Source of the DNA: Nostoc sp. UHCC 0302
GTDB taxonomy: Bacteria; Cyanobacteriota; Cyanobacteriia; Cyanobacteriales; Nostocaceae
Reading direction: 5' to 3'
DNA: 64,000 nt
Assembly (NCBI RefSeq): GCF_038096175.1
Contig: NZ_CP151099.1
Coordinates: 1,366,501 to 1,430,500 of the forward strand
Within the stretch, counting starts at the first letter, position 1, and each line of letters starts with the position of its first letter. Shown piece by piece: positions 36,996 to 47,165 of this stretch. The translations under genes were made by a program, and so were the position numbers. Below the pieces are notes generated by a model that did not search any database, was not told the origin of the DNA, and worked only from the letters and a program-made list of their open reading frames with translations.

Positions 36996-38400
36996 TATTA
37001 CAATTAGAACTTAATCGTAAAAATTTTAACTAATTTGTAGCAATTGGTCAAGATATAAAAATCTCAAAACTCTACTATTGAACGGCTTTTGCAGTTTTCA
37101 TAAAAGGTTGTTTCTTTTTTCAGTAAAATTAATTTTAAAATAACTAAATAAACTTGAAAAACTTTAATTATTCTAAACTAACGACAGGACTCTTATTTGA
37201 TTAAAAAAACTCAACACAACATATATAGGAATCCTATCTGAGTTGTGAAAATGCACAAACTGTCTTCTCTATGAGACGCTTTGCGATCGCGCAACGGATG
37301 CACTAAAAGCCGCCAAGAACGAAATGATTGTCAAAGTTGATAATTGAGTTCACAAAGTAGATTATTCTGCTCTCTACCTTTTTGAAGTTTCATGTTTTAC
37401 TTGGGGCTAAATAGTGGTCACTTTAACAGTAACAGGAAGTACTATTGTAAACTCTGTTCTGCATAGTTTTCACCAAAGCAATGATCCTGTTGGTATCCTT
37501 CCATTACAAGTGCCAAATCCAGCACTGTTTTCATTTATTTTGACCTCAGTTCGACAATTAATCTCAAAAACTCTCATAATAAAATTATTCCCATCAGTCA
37601 ATTGTTGTTAACATCAAAACTAAATTTTGAGCCTTAAATTAAATTTTAGAATAAAATTTAATTTACAAACAATTTTTATTTCTAATTTATCTAGAAATAA
37701 AAATATCTAAAAAGAATGGAGCAAGCAATATAATCAGATACTTTATGTAAATTTAATAAATTTATAAATTACAAAAAATTAATAATTTAATTAACTTAAT
37801 GAATAAAGATAAGAGATTGCTTTTGAAATAATAAAGCTTGTATTACGGTATTATATCAGGGTCAAAAAATACTTTATTAGCACAGTGTTATATAAGCAAT
37901 AAATACTGCCTAAGAAACCTTACTTAACGATAATGGAAGTTATTGTAACGAGTTATTGCAACAGCAAAAAACAGATGTCTAACAAAAACTGCTCTCAAAA
38001 TTTTAAATCTAGGAAATTCCTATACGTCTACTTACTGATAAATTTTGCGTAATAATACTTATGCTAAAAAAACTTAGTAGTTTTTAAAGCAAAAATTTAG
38101 CATTAAAGCATTTGTACTAGTTTTGCTAGGGGTAGATTAGTACAAATTGTATAGGCTGAATAAATTGTCTTACCTCACACTTTATCCTTGTTTTTTCTTC
38201 TAGTACTTGTAAATCAAGGCTTTGAGGCTGATGGCTAAATGAACCTTGCAACTAAGCTAATCCAAAATTTCCTTTTAACTATTGACAATTAATTAATAAT
38301 CGAATAACAAGGTGGCAGCATCATAAAAAAGGTCTTTGTGCATTTCTACCGTTAAACAATTAGCGACATTCACTAAAACTTCATACGGTTAACATAAATC
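36996..38400. other. Long AT-rich gene-poor stretch
   Basis: About 1.4 kb with no convincing protein gene. A 65-codon GTG frame at 37414-37611 has no ribosome site or recognisable features. There is a small palindrome TAGGAATCCTA near 37228 between CAACACAAC and GTTGTG, and a short repeat fragment near 37264-37300. The part 37620-38100 is more than 75 percent A+T by eye. The stretch before 38401 should hold the promoter of the small gene. An RNA gene cannot be excluded. Confidence 0.45.
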
Positions 38401-38637
38401 ATGCCAGAAAATACTGATTACAAAGCTCCTAAGTCAGAAAACCAAGGGATTGCATACAGAGAGCGGCTTAATTCCTGGGCGATCGCGCGGTTACTTCCTG
38501 ATACACAACGGGAGATTGTTGCTAGATTCCGCAGCCGTTCCGATGCAGATGGCTATATGCAGCATCTACGCCAGGAAAAGCCAAACGCTTCTTTTATGGT
38601 TGTTTTTGATTGTAAGCGCGAAGAAGCTGTAATTTAA
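38401..38637 (+). CDS. Small conserved cyanobacterial protein of unknown function
   Basis: 78 residues starting MPENTDYKAP. It has a polar N-terminus, then a compact alpha/beta pattern: SWAIARLLPDTQREIVARFRSRSDADGYMQHLRQEKPNASFMVVFD. The charged, small fold looks like a soluble cytoplasmic protein. No name is assigned. The coding character (even codon use, HIP1 site inside) and a long upstream region support a real gene. Confidence 0.65.
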   Translation: MPENTDYKAPKSENQGIAYRERLNSWAIARLLPDTQREIVARFRSRSDADGYMQHLRQEKPNASFMVVFDCKREEAVI

Positions 38638-38749
38638 AATGCAAGTAGTTCCCAAGTAGTTCTAATGAAAAAATTTTATTACTGTGAATAAAAAAGGGAC
38701 AAGGGGAAAAGGGTGAGAATAATAACTCCTAACTCCTAACTCAGTGCTT

Positions 38750-39775
38750 TCACAGTTGAGCAGTGTAACTCAACAGCTTAGTTGTATTTTCCTCCAACCA
38801 CTCTTCCAGTAGACTTGTGTTTGTCACCGCATCAACTACACTTTGGCAGGTTACTTTACCCTCGCGAAACCAGCCTGTCCAGTAGACAATGCAGCTTACT
38901 CGCTGCAAGCGCCAAACTAACTTTAGTGCCTCTGCCTCAGAGTGCGTGAGAGAATTGTACTTGGCGTATCCTGTACTAAAAGCTTGGACAAACTCCAAAT
39001 TGGGTGCTTCTTTCCAAGAGAATCGGGTGAAGTGGTCGAGTGCTGCTACATAATCCATTAAGCGCAAATCAAAAGTAGCAAACTCAAAGTCCAAAACCCC
39101 GACTACACGATTCTCTATCAGTAAAACGTTAGGGCTAAGGTAATCTGCATGAGTTGTTTGAACTGGAAGAGTTTTATATAGATTGGGTGCAGCTTCCAAA
39201 ATTTCTGTGAATGTTTTGATAATGTACTGTTGCTGCGTTAAAGGCAATTTTAGTAACTGTGTTACTTCCAGCGGATCTGTTACTAACGGATGGATATGAT
39301 AAATATCTCCCCAGGCGGGTAATTGAGCCATTTGTCCTGCTGAACCAAAGCCAGCAAGGGCATGATGCAGTTCTCCAAGTGTCTCGCCAACAGCATGAGT
39401 ATGAGCAAGATTTTTGCGATCGCTAGGCTGACCTGAAATGAAAGGAAGTAGAGCAATTCGTAGTAATGAGTTATTTCGATTCACCAAAATTAGTGTTTCG
39501 CCCGTCCTTGTTGGTACAGGAGTTGGAACCGCAAAAGACAAATTGCACGAATGCAAGTATGTCAGTAATGAATGTTCATACTCAATTTGTGCAGTAGGTG
39601 TAGAATCGTTGTAAAGCTTTAAGACAAAATTGCCTACTTGCGTTTCTACAAAAAAGGTTGTGTTGACTGTACCTTGGTTTGTTGGCTGAATTGTTAAATT
39701 CCCACTAAATGACCATGCACTAAGTAATTCAACAATCTCTTGTTTAGATAACTGCGAGTTTTTGGAGCTTTCCAT
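38750..39775 (-). CDS. Phosphotransferase of the APH/homoserine-kinase-like family
   Basis: 341 residues from the ATG at MESSKNSQ; a longer frame to 39883 would overlap the upstream gene and run through heptamer repeat DNA, so the shorter start is preferred. The kinase-like fold shows NQGTVNTTFFVET (nucleotide loop), FVLKLYN (Lys), the catalytic loop THADYLSPNVLL (HxDxxxxN) and VLDFEFATFD (metal Asp). It resembles homoserine kinase type II and aminoglycoside phosphotransferases; the substrate is a small molecule not given by context. It lies just downstream of the DUF2891 gene on the same strand. Confidence 0.85.
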   Translation of the reverse strand: MESSKNSQLSKQEIVELLSAWSFSGNLTIQPTNQGTVNTTFFVETQVGNFVLKLYNDSTPTAQIEYEHSLLTYLHSCNLSFAVPTPVPTRTGETLILVNRNNSLLRIALLPFISGQPSDRKNLAHTHAVGETLGELHHALAGFGSAGQMAQLPAWGDIYHIHPLVTDPLEVTQLLKLPLTQQQYIIKTFTEILEAAPNLYKTLPVQTTHADYLSPNVLLIENRVVGVLDFEFATFDLRLMDYVAALDHFTRFSWKEAPNLEFVQAFSTGYAKYNSLTHSEAEALKLVWRLQRVSCIVYWTGWFREGKVTCQSVVDAVTNTSLLEEWLEENTTKLLSYTAQL

Positions 39776-39816
39776 AACTGAGTAATACAAATTACGAGTG
39801 TTGCTAATTAGAGCAA

Positions 39817-39834
39817 AATTACGAATTACGAATT
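39817..39834. repeat. Heptamer repeat (AATTACG)
   Basis: Two full AATTACG units and a part of a third, overlapping the 3' end of the DUF2891 gene. It belongs to the short tandemly repeated class (STRR) known from heterocystous cyanobacteria. Confidence 0.6.
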
Positions 39835-40874
39835 GATATAATTTGCCTTTGCAACCCACGATTTGTTGTGAGGTAAACAGCAAAAGTTCCTATCCAGTGA
39901 GTAGCTGCATAATGTTCACTCACTATATGTGCTAGTCCAGTCTGACGGTGCACAACAGCAGTAGAGCGAAGTGTTTCTCTGCGGCGATCGCTTTTAGACA
40001 ATCCCGAAATGATGCCCTCAAGCATCCAAGCGCGACTTAAATTAAGACCGTGGAAGTGAGATTGCATATAGTCTTGAGGATTATCTACTTTCAGAGGTTC
40101 TAACCAATTTGCTGTATTTTCAACGGGTATTTGTGGAAGAAAATTAGTTAACCAGTCAGTGAAAGCTGTTGTTGGCAGTATTCGCCGCATCAAGTCTGCT
40201 TCTGCAAGACTAGGCGATAAAAAATCGTAGCCTAGTGGCTCAAATTGTAAGGAATAGTTGCGATCGCCCAGATAAAATTGCTGTGCTTTGTTCTCTATTA
40301 ACTCAGCGATGTCTGTATTTTCGGTTATTCTTGCCCAATCCAGCATTAAACCAAATGCAAAAGCTGTTTGATTATGCATCCCTGTGCGATCGGGGCGTGT
40401 GAGTGCTTTAATCCAGCGCTGTAAGTTACCTGCAATCAATTTCTCTAGCGGTTCCAATACAATCAACCATTGTTTGGCTTGAGCATCATTCCACTCGTAT
40501 AGTTCGGCAGCTAATTGCAGAAGCCATGATACACCATAAGGAAATTCATAAAAGGGCAACCGCTGGAAATGGGCAATCTCTCCTTGAATTTTCTCAAGCG
40601 TTAGGCTTCGATTAAGTGCTTGCTTTGCTGCTGTGCTAAAGCTGGCTTCAGGAAAGTGACGCATCAGACGTACTAGCAACCAATGACCATGTACAGCTGA
40701 ATGCCAATCTAAGCAGCCATAAAAAGCAGGAGTCAATTCACGCGGTGGTTTTATATCTTCGTCACTCTCAGCCCAATACAGATTACTGTTGGGATACTCC
40801 TGTTCAACACAATTCAGCACTAATTGAGCAAATTGTGCCGCAGTCGTTTCATTAATTTCTAATTCTTCAATCAT
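39819..40874 (-). CDS. DUF2891 family protein
   Basis: 351 residues. Typical blocks: TPAFYGCLDWHSAVHGHWLLVRL near the N-terminus, RPDRTGMHNQTAFAFGLMLDW, GYDFLSPSLAEADLM and DYMQSHFHGLNLSRAWML. It looks all-helical, like six-hairpin glycosidase relatives, and soluble. The last dozen residues run through heptamer repeat DNA (RQIISIRNS), so the true C-terminus may have been changed by repeat insertion. Function is not known. It precedes the APH-like kinase on the same strand with 43 bases between the chosen starts and stops. Confidence 0.85.
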   Translation of the reverse strand: MIEELEINETTAAQFAQLVLNCVEQEYPNSNLYWAESDEDIKPPRELTPAFYGCLDWHSAVHGHWLLVRLMRHFPEASFSTAAKQALNRSLTLEKIQGEIAHFQRLPFYEFPYGVSWLLQLAAELYEWNDAQAKQWLIVLEPLEKLIAGNLQRWIKALTRPDRTGMHNQTAFAFGLMLDWARITENTDIAELIENKAQQFYLGDRNYSLQFEPLGYDFLSPSLAEADLMRRILPTTAFTDWLTNFLPQIPVENTANWLEPLKVDNPQDYMQSHFHGLNLSRAWMLEGIISGLSKSDRRRETLRSTAVVHRQTGLAHIVSEHYAATHWIGTFAVYLTTNRGLQRQIISIRNS

Positions 40875-40953
40875 ACTTCGTGAGACGTGTCTAGTTGCAG
40901 TGCATTACGGCTTTAGCCATAATGCACTCTACTTAGTACTGACAAATTTCTTT

Positions 40954-40979
40954 AATTACGAATTACGAATTACGAATTA
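40954..40979. repeat. Heptamer STRR array (AATTACG)n
   Basis: Three full AATTACG units and a partial fourth between the DUF2891 and TPR genes. This class of short tandem heptamers is known in heterocystous cyanobacterial genomes. Confidence 0.7.
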
Positions 40980-40980
40980 T

Positions 40981-42849
40981 TTAAATATCTTGTTTATATT
41001 CTGCTAACAATTGCGGAATGTGATCATACCCATCTACGCCGATAACTGCAATGATTTTAGGACGGTGTTGCTGTAAGAAGTTTTGGAAAGCATCTGCCCC
41101 TATTTGTCCTTGCAAAATAGTGAGTAAACCGGCTGGTTGACGCCATTCATGGGAAGCAATTTGCTCTAAAAGATACATTCCTAAAGAACCTGTGTAAATA
41201 GCTTTATCAGGATTTTGTAGATGATAATAAGCTTCAGCTAAATGAGCTAAGTTCCGCCCTTGAAGATACAAGTCACCAGAAATTTGTGCTGTTTTAAAGC
41301 CATCTTCGAGATATTTAATCGCGGCTTGAAATTGTCCAATCACTAAATAAGCAATTCCTAAGCTGCTGACACATAAGGCTTTACTTTGAATATCACCTAA
41401 TTTTTCAGAGAGCTTTAAACCTTGTTCTAAATAATTAATTGCTGATTCATAGATTTCTGGTTCAGTATTTTCTAATTGCTGAGCTTGCATGACTTCGCTG
41501 TAACCTAAATTTACGAGTGCATTCGCCTCTCCTATGCGATCGCCTGCTTGCCGACTTAGTATCAATGCTCGTTGACTGTTGTTAATTGCTTCGCCATAAT
41601 TTTGCTGTTGCACGTAGGTGCGGCTAAGGTGGTTTAGGTTAGCAATTTCACAGGCGCGATCGCCTGCATTTCTGGCTATCTCCAATGCTTGCTGATGCAA
41701 ATCAATGGAACGCTCGTATTGTCCTAAAGCACGCTGTGAATAGCCTAAAAGTGTCAATATCCGCGCTTTTTCCTGAGTTCCTTCGACTTGTCGCAGCGGT
41801 TCATTGAGATAATCTAAGGCATCGCGTAAATAACTACCAGAAAATGACGCAAAAATCCCGCCGTAGAAGGGAAAATATGGACGTTGAGCAAAGGTTCGCA
41901 AAATCTGGAGCATGATTTGAGAAGAAGCATTACTGTATACTGCCCCAATGCTTTGAAAACCACTTGCTAATTGACTCCAAATCACTGCAAAGGTCAAGAA
42001 AGTAGAGATTGACAACTTTGGCCCTGCTTTCACATCGTAAGCTTGTTGATCAAACCAATTAATTAATCCGCGTTGCAAGTACTGTAAAGTTAATGCCATC
42101 TCTACCCAATCTCTGAGGGTGATACCGCGCTGCTTTTGGGCAAATTCAATTGGAGATTCTTCCATCGCTAAGGTGCGAAACAAGCCTTGGGATAACTCAC
42201 TATTAAGTTGCTTCGCCCAACTTGCCCAAGGGCCACGTTCTCCCGGTACGCCGCCAAATCCCAGAGAACCTTGATTTTGTTCGTACATCCAACTGAGCAA
42301 GTTGTCTTGTAAACGCTGCCAAGAAGCTAAACCACGGGTAATGCCTTCTGAGAATTGCTGTAAATCTGAATCTGCCTGAGCAAATTGCAGTAACGCTTTT
42401 GACAACTGCTGTAATTGTTGGAAATTCAGCGGATATTTCTGATTGGGGTCAGTAACGCGTAAAAATGTCTCTAAACGCTCGTCTTTTGGGGCTGTGGTAA
42501 TTTCTGTAACCGCAGAAGCGATCGCTTCTGTGGCTTTATTTTGCTCTTGCCAACGTTGCCATTGAGTTTGGATTGTTTTTATTGCTCTCAAACTCCGGCT
42601 AGCCTTCGCTTTTTTGAGTTCATCTTTTTCGCTGTCTACTTGGCTTTGGATACTACTCAAGCGATCGCTCAAAGCTAGCTCAAACACTTCTCCTGTACCT
42701 GAAGTGATACCTTTGAGCAGCATTTGATACACTTGTTCCACAGAGCTAATCTTGCCCTTGAGGGTGGTTTCGACAATTTCATCAATTAAGGCTATGTAGC
42801 GATCGCGCAATGGCAAAGAGTCTGACACTTTAACACTAGATAAAGTCAC
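40981..42849 (-). CDS. Tetratricopeptide-repeat protein
   Basis: 622 residues. The N-terminal half (1-330) is helical and charged with a conserved-looking segment (GSLGFGGVPGERGPWASWAKQL near 195-217) and no membrane span. From about 340 to 560 there are at least five TPR units, for example LTLLGYSQRALGQYERSIDLHQQALEIARNAGD and its neighbours. The C-terminal end (IIAVIGVDGYDHIPQLLAEYKQ) is a short alpha/beta piece. It probably serves as a protein-binding scaffold in the cytoplasm. It lies downstream of nblS on the same strand but 240 bases apart with a large palindrome between. Confidence 0.85.
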   Translation of the reverse strand: MTLSSVKVSDSLPLRDRYIALIDEIVETTLKGKISSVEQVYQMLLKGITSGTGEVFELALSDRLSSIQSQVDSEKDELKKAKASRSLRAIKTIQTQWQRWQEQNKATEAIASAVTEITTAPKDERLETFLRVTDPNQKYPLNFQQLQQLSKALLQFAQADSDLQQFSEGITRGLASWQRLQDNLLSWMYEQNQGSLGFGGVPGERGPWASWAKQLNSELSQGLFRTLAMEESPIEFAQKQRGITLRDWVEMALTLQYLQRGLINWFDQQAYDVKAGPKLSISTFLTFAVIWSQLASGFQSIGAVYSNASSQIMLQILRTFAQRPYFPFYGGIFASFSGSYLRDALDYLNEPLRQVEGTQEKARILTLLGYSQRALGQYERSIDLHQQALEIARNAGDRACEIANLNHLSRTYVQQQNYGEAINNSQRALILSRQAGDRIGEANALVNLGYSEVMQAQQLENTEPEIYESAINYLEQGLKLSEKLGDIQSKALCVSSLGIAYLVIGQFQAAIKYLEDGFKTAQISGDLYLQGRNLAHLAEAYYHLQNPDKAIYTGSLGMYLLEQIASHEWRQPAGLLTILQGQIGADAFQNFLQQHRPKIIAVIGVDGYDHIPQLLAEYKQDI

Positions 42850-42978
42850 GTCAATTCTAATTCTAGTCTTCTAGGGGGGTAGGGGAAAGAATTGAAGGAA
42901 ATTAGCAACCTAACGGCACTTGAAGAATAATGCAGAATTCAGAATCACTCTTCTTGAGGGATTCAAACCCAGCACAAG

Positions 42979-43061
42979 CCAATTAAAAATTAAGAATTAA
43001 AAATTCAAAATTTAAGAGGATTCTCCCAATTTTTAATTATCAATTTTTCATTTTTAATTGG
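42979..43061. repeat. Long AT-rich palindromic repeat
   Basis: CCAATTAAAAAT (42979-42990) and ATTTTTAATTGG (43050-43061) are perfect inverted arms around an AT-rich middle that also partly self-pairs. It lies 28 bases past the nblS stop and could end its transcript; it also looks like a Nostocales interspersed repeat. Confidence 0.6.
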
Positions 43062-43088
43062 AGCGAAGCGACTGCCCCCTACCTTCCT

Positions 43089-45038
43089 TCAGGCTGTAAT
43101 AATTTTGGGTGCTTCAACAGCAGGCTCAAGTTGAATTGGTGGTACTTCTTCTTCAAATACGGTTAAGTCGAACCAAAAAGTCGTGCCAATGCCAACTTCA
43201 CTCACTAGATGAACTTTAGTGCGATGCCTGTCGATGATATTTCTGACAATAGATAGACCCAAACCTGTGCCTTCTAAGGTGTGAACTCGGTTTTCGACGC
43301 GGAAGAAGCGCTCAAAAATTGAGTGTTGGTCTTCTTGGGCAATCCCAATTCCAGTATCGGAAATTTCAATTCGCACACCTGGAGATTGAGTATGAGAGTT
43401 GGGCTTAAAATCTAATTGGTAGGCGCGGATTGCCACTTTACCACCCGCTTTGGTGAATTTGAGGGCATTACCAATCAAATTGCCAAACACTTGTAGCAAC
43501 AAATCATAATTACCTATTACTAGGGGTAAATCAGGAGCAACTTCCTGAATAAGTTCAATGCCTTTATCTTTAGCATTGAGTTGGTAAGTACGTAGTGTTT
43601 GCTCAATCGCCTGTGCCAAATCTACTCCATCAAAGCTGTAGCTTCGACCAGATTCAAGTTTGGATAAATCTAAAACATCGTTAACTAAGCGAGTTAAGCG
43701 ATCAGTTTCATGATTTACAGTTTCTAGAAACTCCTGGCGTTCTTGTACACCCAAGTCTTCACCATAATCATGCAGGGTTTCAATATATGTTTTGATGTTA
43801 AATAATGGCGTTCGTAGTTCGTGAGAAACGTTGCTAATAAATTGGCTTTTTGCTTCGTTTAGCTCGACCTCACGGGTAATATCTTGGACGGTTATGGCAA
43901 TGCCCTTAATACTTTCTCGTTGTGAGTTGAGTACTGTAGTCAACAGAATGCGGATTGTCCGCTTGGCTGGTTGGTTTAAATGAAGGCGGAACTCGGCACT
44001 TTCACATTCGCCTGCTGCCATTTCGTACAAGGTACGGGTGATTTCCATTTGTACTACTGAGGGTAGGTGATGTAAAACATTGCTGCCTACCACCTCAGTG
44101 CCTTCCCAACCGAAAATTCGCCGTGCGGTGGGGTTGACTAAAATCACCTGCATATTGTTATCAATCAGCACAGCACCATCGGCGATCGTTGAAACTAGTG
44201 TTTCTAACTTGGCTTTTTCTGCGGTCAGTTCCTCAATATTTTGTTCTTCATAGCGCTCTAAGCGCTCTGCCATTTCATTAAAGTTAAAAATTACCTCTCC
44301 TAGCTCGCCTCCTAGGGGTAAGTCAATGCGCTGCTTGAAATTACCAGCAGCAATTTGTTTCACCCCCACCAGCAGTTCTTTAATCGGCTTAGTGATTGTC
44401 AAAGCGTTAATCACTCCTGCTAAAATCACCATTACCCAAATTGTGATAAAAACGGCAATGGTAACATCGCGAGTGAAATTGGTAGAAATAACTGCCGCCT
44501 GGTTGGGGTTAGTCCCAATCGCCAATACGCCCAGGTATTTGCCATCGACGATTAGGGGAATAAACACATCTGTGACTGCCCCGTCTGGGGTCATGTGTTG
44601 CCGTACCATTGGCTTTTCCCCATCACCAGGGTAATCTTCTGGCAGTTGTATCCGCCGTTTAATGGTGAGAGAGTTTTCTACTTCCGGTTCCCAAAAAGGA
44701 ATACCAAAGAAGATTTCCCCATTTTCATCAGCGTAGAGCATATAACGCACACTAGAGGTGCTGCTGTAGAAGCGTTGAGAAAATCGGGCAACCTCGGTGA
44801 GATTGTGGTCAGCAACTAGGGGGGCAACATTGGTTGCAAGTAGCAGTCCTAAATCACGACCGAAGCGGGTGTCATTCAGACGTGCATCCTGCTGAATTGT
44901 ATTTACAGCCCAAAAGGTCAGACCACTCATCACCAACGAAACCACTAAAGTGGCTACAGCCAACAGCTTAGTCTGGAGAGTAAACTCAGACCACCAATTG
45001 ACGATCGCTTCTCGAATTGTTTTTAACAGAGCCAGCAT
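43089..45038 (-). CDS. nblS: Sensor histidine kinase NblS (Hik33/DspA type)
   Basis: 649 residues. Membrane segment 24-46, a [11 protein letters not shown] sensor part (50-190), second membrane segment 192-212, HAMP 213-265, PAS 275-390, HisKA with phospho-acceptor H406 in NVSHELRTP, HATPase with DTGIGI and GTGLGLSIV. The whole layout and the opening (LQTKLLAVATLVVSLVMSG, then VNTIQQDARLNDTRFGRDLG) match NblS/Hik33, the conserved cyanobacterial kinase for high light, cold and nutrient stress that works with RpaB. 438 bases without a gene lie upstream. All catalytic boxes are intact. Confidence 0.92.
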   Translation of the reverse strand: MLALLKTIREAIVNWWSEFTLQTKLLAVATLVVSLVMSGLTFWAVNTIQQDARLNDTRFGRDLGLLLATNVAPLVADHNLTEVARFSQRFYSSTSSVRYMLYADENGEIFFGIPFWEPEVENSLTIKRRIQLPEDYPGDGEKPMVRQHMTPDGAVTDVFIPLIVDGKYLGVLAIGTNPNQAAVISTNFTRDVTIAVFITIWVMVILAGVINALTITKPIKELLVGVKQIAAGNFKQRIDLPLGGELGEVIFNFNEMAERLERYEEQNIEELTAEKAKLETLVSTIADGAVLIDNNMQVILVNPTARRIFGWEGTEVVGSNVLHHLPSVVQMEITRTLYEMAAGECESAEFRLHLNQPAKRTIRILLTTVLNSQRESIKGIAITVQDITREVELNEAKSQFISNVSHELRTPLFNIKTYIETLHDYGEDLGVQERQEFLETVNHETDRLTRLVNDVLDLSKLESGRSYSFDGVDLAQAIEQTLRTYQLNAKDKGIELIQEVAPDLPLVIGNYDLLLQVFGNLIGNALKFTKAGGKVAIRAYQLDFKPNSHTQSPGVRIEISDTGIGIAQEDQHSIFERFFRVENRVHTLEGTGLGLSIVRNIIDRHRTKVHLVSEVGIGTTFWFDLTVFEEEVPPIQLEPAVEAPKIITA

Positions 45039-45476
45039 CTTAAATAAAGTTGTCAGTAGTGTTTAGTTATAAACCCCAACAACTAAAAAATTAACAGTTA
45101 ATTCGACAAATATGTTAGTTGGGAGATGAGGAGAGAAGTCTAAGCGCCGACTGACGGCGATCAGAACTTCTCCTATTGGAGACCAAGGCAACGGAAGGGA
45201 TTAGGGAGTGCAGGGGGTATACTTGTTAAAGTAGCTTTAACGAATTTACCTTATTCCAGCGATCAGAGTTGATATCCAGTTGAGGATTAACGCATTAAAC
45301 CCCATTTTTTGACTGGTGGGTTACGCACAGACGCGTAGTAGTGTAAAAAAAATCCAACCTGTCAAAATCTTAATCTAGTTGTTTGGCTCAGGTTAGGGGC
45401 AGCTAGTAAACTTAAACTCAGTAAGAAAATATTTGTTGTACCTTCCGCTGCACTGCATTATAAGAGAGCGCCACCG
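45039..45476. other. Intergenic stretch upstream of nblS
   Basis: About 440 bases between the end of xisI and the nblS start. It should hold the nblS promoter. No clear high-light regulatory (HLR1) pair was found by eye, and no gene. Confidence 0.4.
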
Positions 45477-45821
45477 CTACGATGCTATTGCAAAATCTGT
45501 GTACTGCCGCATCTTAGGCTCATGGAATGCCAACACTATATCTTCCTTATTAACACCTGCACGAACTAGGTCAGTTGCGATACCATCTTCAGTCCAATCT
45601 TCCTCGATCCAAAATTTGCGATCTCGAATCCGAACATAAACGGTCATACCAGTAATACGATCGCCGTTTTGCCAACCAAGGTTCATCCAAATATAATGAC
45701 CCTTCGGCTCATCCATAATCAAGAATGTTTCGATATCTTGGTTAGGACGATGGTTACATAGTTCTACATACTGCGTCAGGATACGCTTAATTATCTTAGG
45801 ATACTCAGTTAATTTATCCAT
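45477..45821 (-). CDS. xisI: XisI family protein
   Basis: 114 residues, a full XisI domain: YPKIIKRILTQYVELC, FLIMDEPKGHYIWMNLGW, TVYVRIRDRKFWIEEDWTEDGIATDLV, and ending VLAFHEPKMRQYTDF. In Anabaena XisI works with XisH in excision of the fdxN element, but the pair is widespread and multicopy without that element. The gene overlaps the end of xisH by 13 bases, so the two are coupled. No xisF recombinase or fdxN is seen in the window. Biochemical role is not known. Confidence 0.92.
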   Translation of the reverse strand: MDKLTEYPKIIKRILTQYVELCNHRPNQDIETFLIMDEPKGHYIWMNLGWQNGDRITGMTVYVRIRDRKFWIEEDWTEDGIATDLVRAGVNKEDIVLAFHEPKMRQYTDFAIAS

Positions 45822-46225
45822 TGTGTGATCTCCTCTGTCTCTGTATCGACGACAATGAGTGGAAGTTGATGTTTGTGGAGGATGAGTTGAATCACATCCT
45901 GGTTGAAAAAGCTTTTATAAGTGATTGCACCGACAGCAACGTAAAGTTTACGGTCTGGCGCTGTTTCCTCTAAAAGATAACGGTAGATGTCATACTGACC
46001 GAGAGCTTCTTTCAAATCTTGTATCTTTGATGCGCCAATAAAACTTTTCACTTCAACAACAAGTTTTTGACCATCTCGTTCAGCTGCAATGGGGCGTTCA
46101 GCACCAAGATCAGCATACAACGTTGTTCTTCGATACTGAATTATGTAGGGATCGTCTGTAATTACCCAGCCGTCCTTCACCAGTGCATTTTTTACCGCAT
46201 TATGGATAATGTCTAACTTGGGCAT
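45809..46225 (-). CDS. xisH: XisH family protein
   Basis: 138 residues. The domain has a restriction-endonuclease-like pattern: a helix with HNAVKNALVKDGW, then LYADLGAERPIAAERDGQKLVVEVKSF, where D and E-V-K fit a PD-(D/E)xK active site, and an alpha/beta end with YVAVGAITYKSFF. First gene of the xisH-xisI pair. In Anabaena it is needed for fdxN element excision. It lies beside broken nurA- and druA-like genes, so this spot looks like a landing site for mobile or defence genes. Confidence 0.92.
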   Translation of the reverse strand: MPKLDIIHNAVKNALVKDGWVITDDPYIIQYRRTTLYADLGAERPIAAERDGQKLVVEVKSFIGASKIQDLKEALGQYDIYRYLLEETAPDRKLYVAVGAITYKSFFNQDVIQLILHKHQLPLIVVDTETEEITQWIN

Positions 46226-46379
46226 AATTTAAGTATAAGTCAGCTTCGCTACCTGATAAAAATCAGCGCCAGTCTTAAAGCTGATCCTAGACTGGGTTTA
46301 GATTAGATTAGATACCTTGAATATTAAATTAACTTTTAAAAGTATTGCAGGTATCTTAACGTATAAGCTTTAGAAAAAT

Positions 46380-47165
46380 TTACAAACCAAGTTCTAACTC
46401 TAAATTAGTTTGCAAAGTCTCCAATCTAGGAGTAACCCATTTTTTATGCCAGTAGCTTACTAAATCTATTTGAGTAAAATCTTTCCATACCACCTGATTT
46501 GTATCTCCCAACAGATACTCCTGCCAATTTTCAGCCAGGGTACAGCGATAATATCCCCTTTGCCAACCAATGCTAAGCATATCTGCTGACAATCCAAGTT
46601 CATGCAAACCTCTTTTCAAGATACGCATTTTCCAATTTGGACCCTCGCCAAATTTGTAACTATTGAAAACATCGTCTGGTACAACTTGCCTAATTAGTTC
46701 CCATCTGCCATTTGCTGTTATATGAAGATGACTTTGCCCTTTCGTATAATCTATAAAATCCCAGTTTGCTAGACGATTATAAATTGCTGATTTACCAAAT
46801 GCTCCTAGTGTATCGATATAAACAAGATAAGGCTTTTTATTTTCTCCAGTAATAACAGAAGGATTATCTTTATATTTTTGATAAAAATCATTACGAACTT
46901 TTGGAAACATTAAAGTCAGGGCAATGAGCTTAGAACCAAGTACCTTATTATATGGCGGTATTGCTCCTAGAATATATGCAGTCATGCAGTTATATAGTCG
47001 CTGCATTTTTTGATCTTTTGTCCACCCGATAGATTGGTCATCTCTAACACCCAAACCAATAACAGGATCACAAAGACCAACTATCCCTATCAACTTCTCA
47101 TTTTGATGATCAAAGACAAAGTATCGAATGCGTCTTCCATAACCGACTGTAACAGGTACTTGACA
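46380..47165 (-). pseudogene. DruA-like (DUF4338) gene, 5' truncated
   Basis: From a TTG at 47093 the frame gives 237 residues with DUF4338 (Druantia DruA-like) blocks: GIVGLCDPVIGLGVRDDQSIGW, AYILGAIPPYNKVLGSKLIALTL, then LVYIDTLGAFGKSAIYNRL and TKGQSHLHITANGRWEL. Family-like sequence continues upstream of the TTG in the same frame (24 more codons, including RRIRYFVFDHQNEKL) until a TGA at 47166-47168. There it overlaps the 3' end of the nurA-like gene in another frame. DruA-type proteins usually have well over 100 further N-terminal residues, so the 5' part seems lost. It may still be translated as a short protein. Confidence 0.65.

Noticed and set aside
37414-37611. 65-codon GTG frame in the 1.4 kb gap
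   Set aside because: No ribosome site, no recognisable domain or membrane pattern, AT-driven composition.
39776-39883. Upstream start for the APH-like kinase
   Set aside because: It would overlap the DUF2891 gene and read through heptamer repeat DNA.
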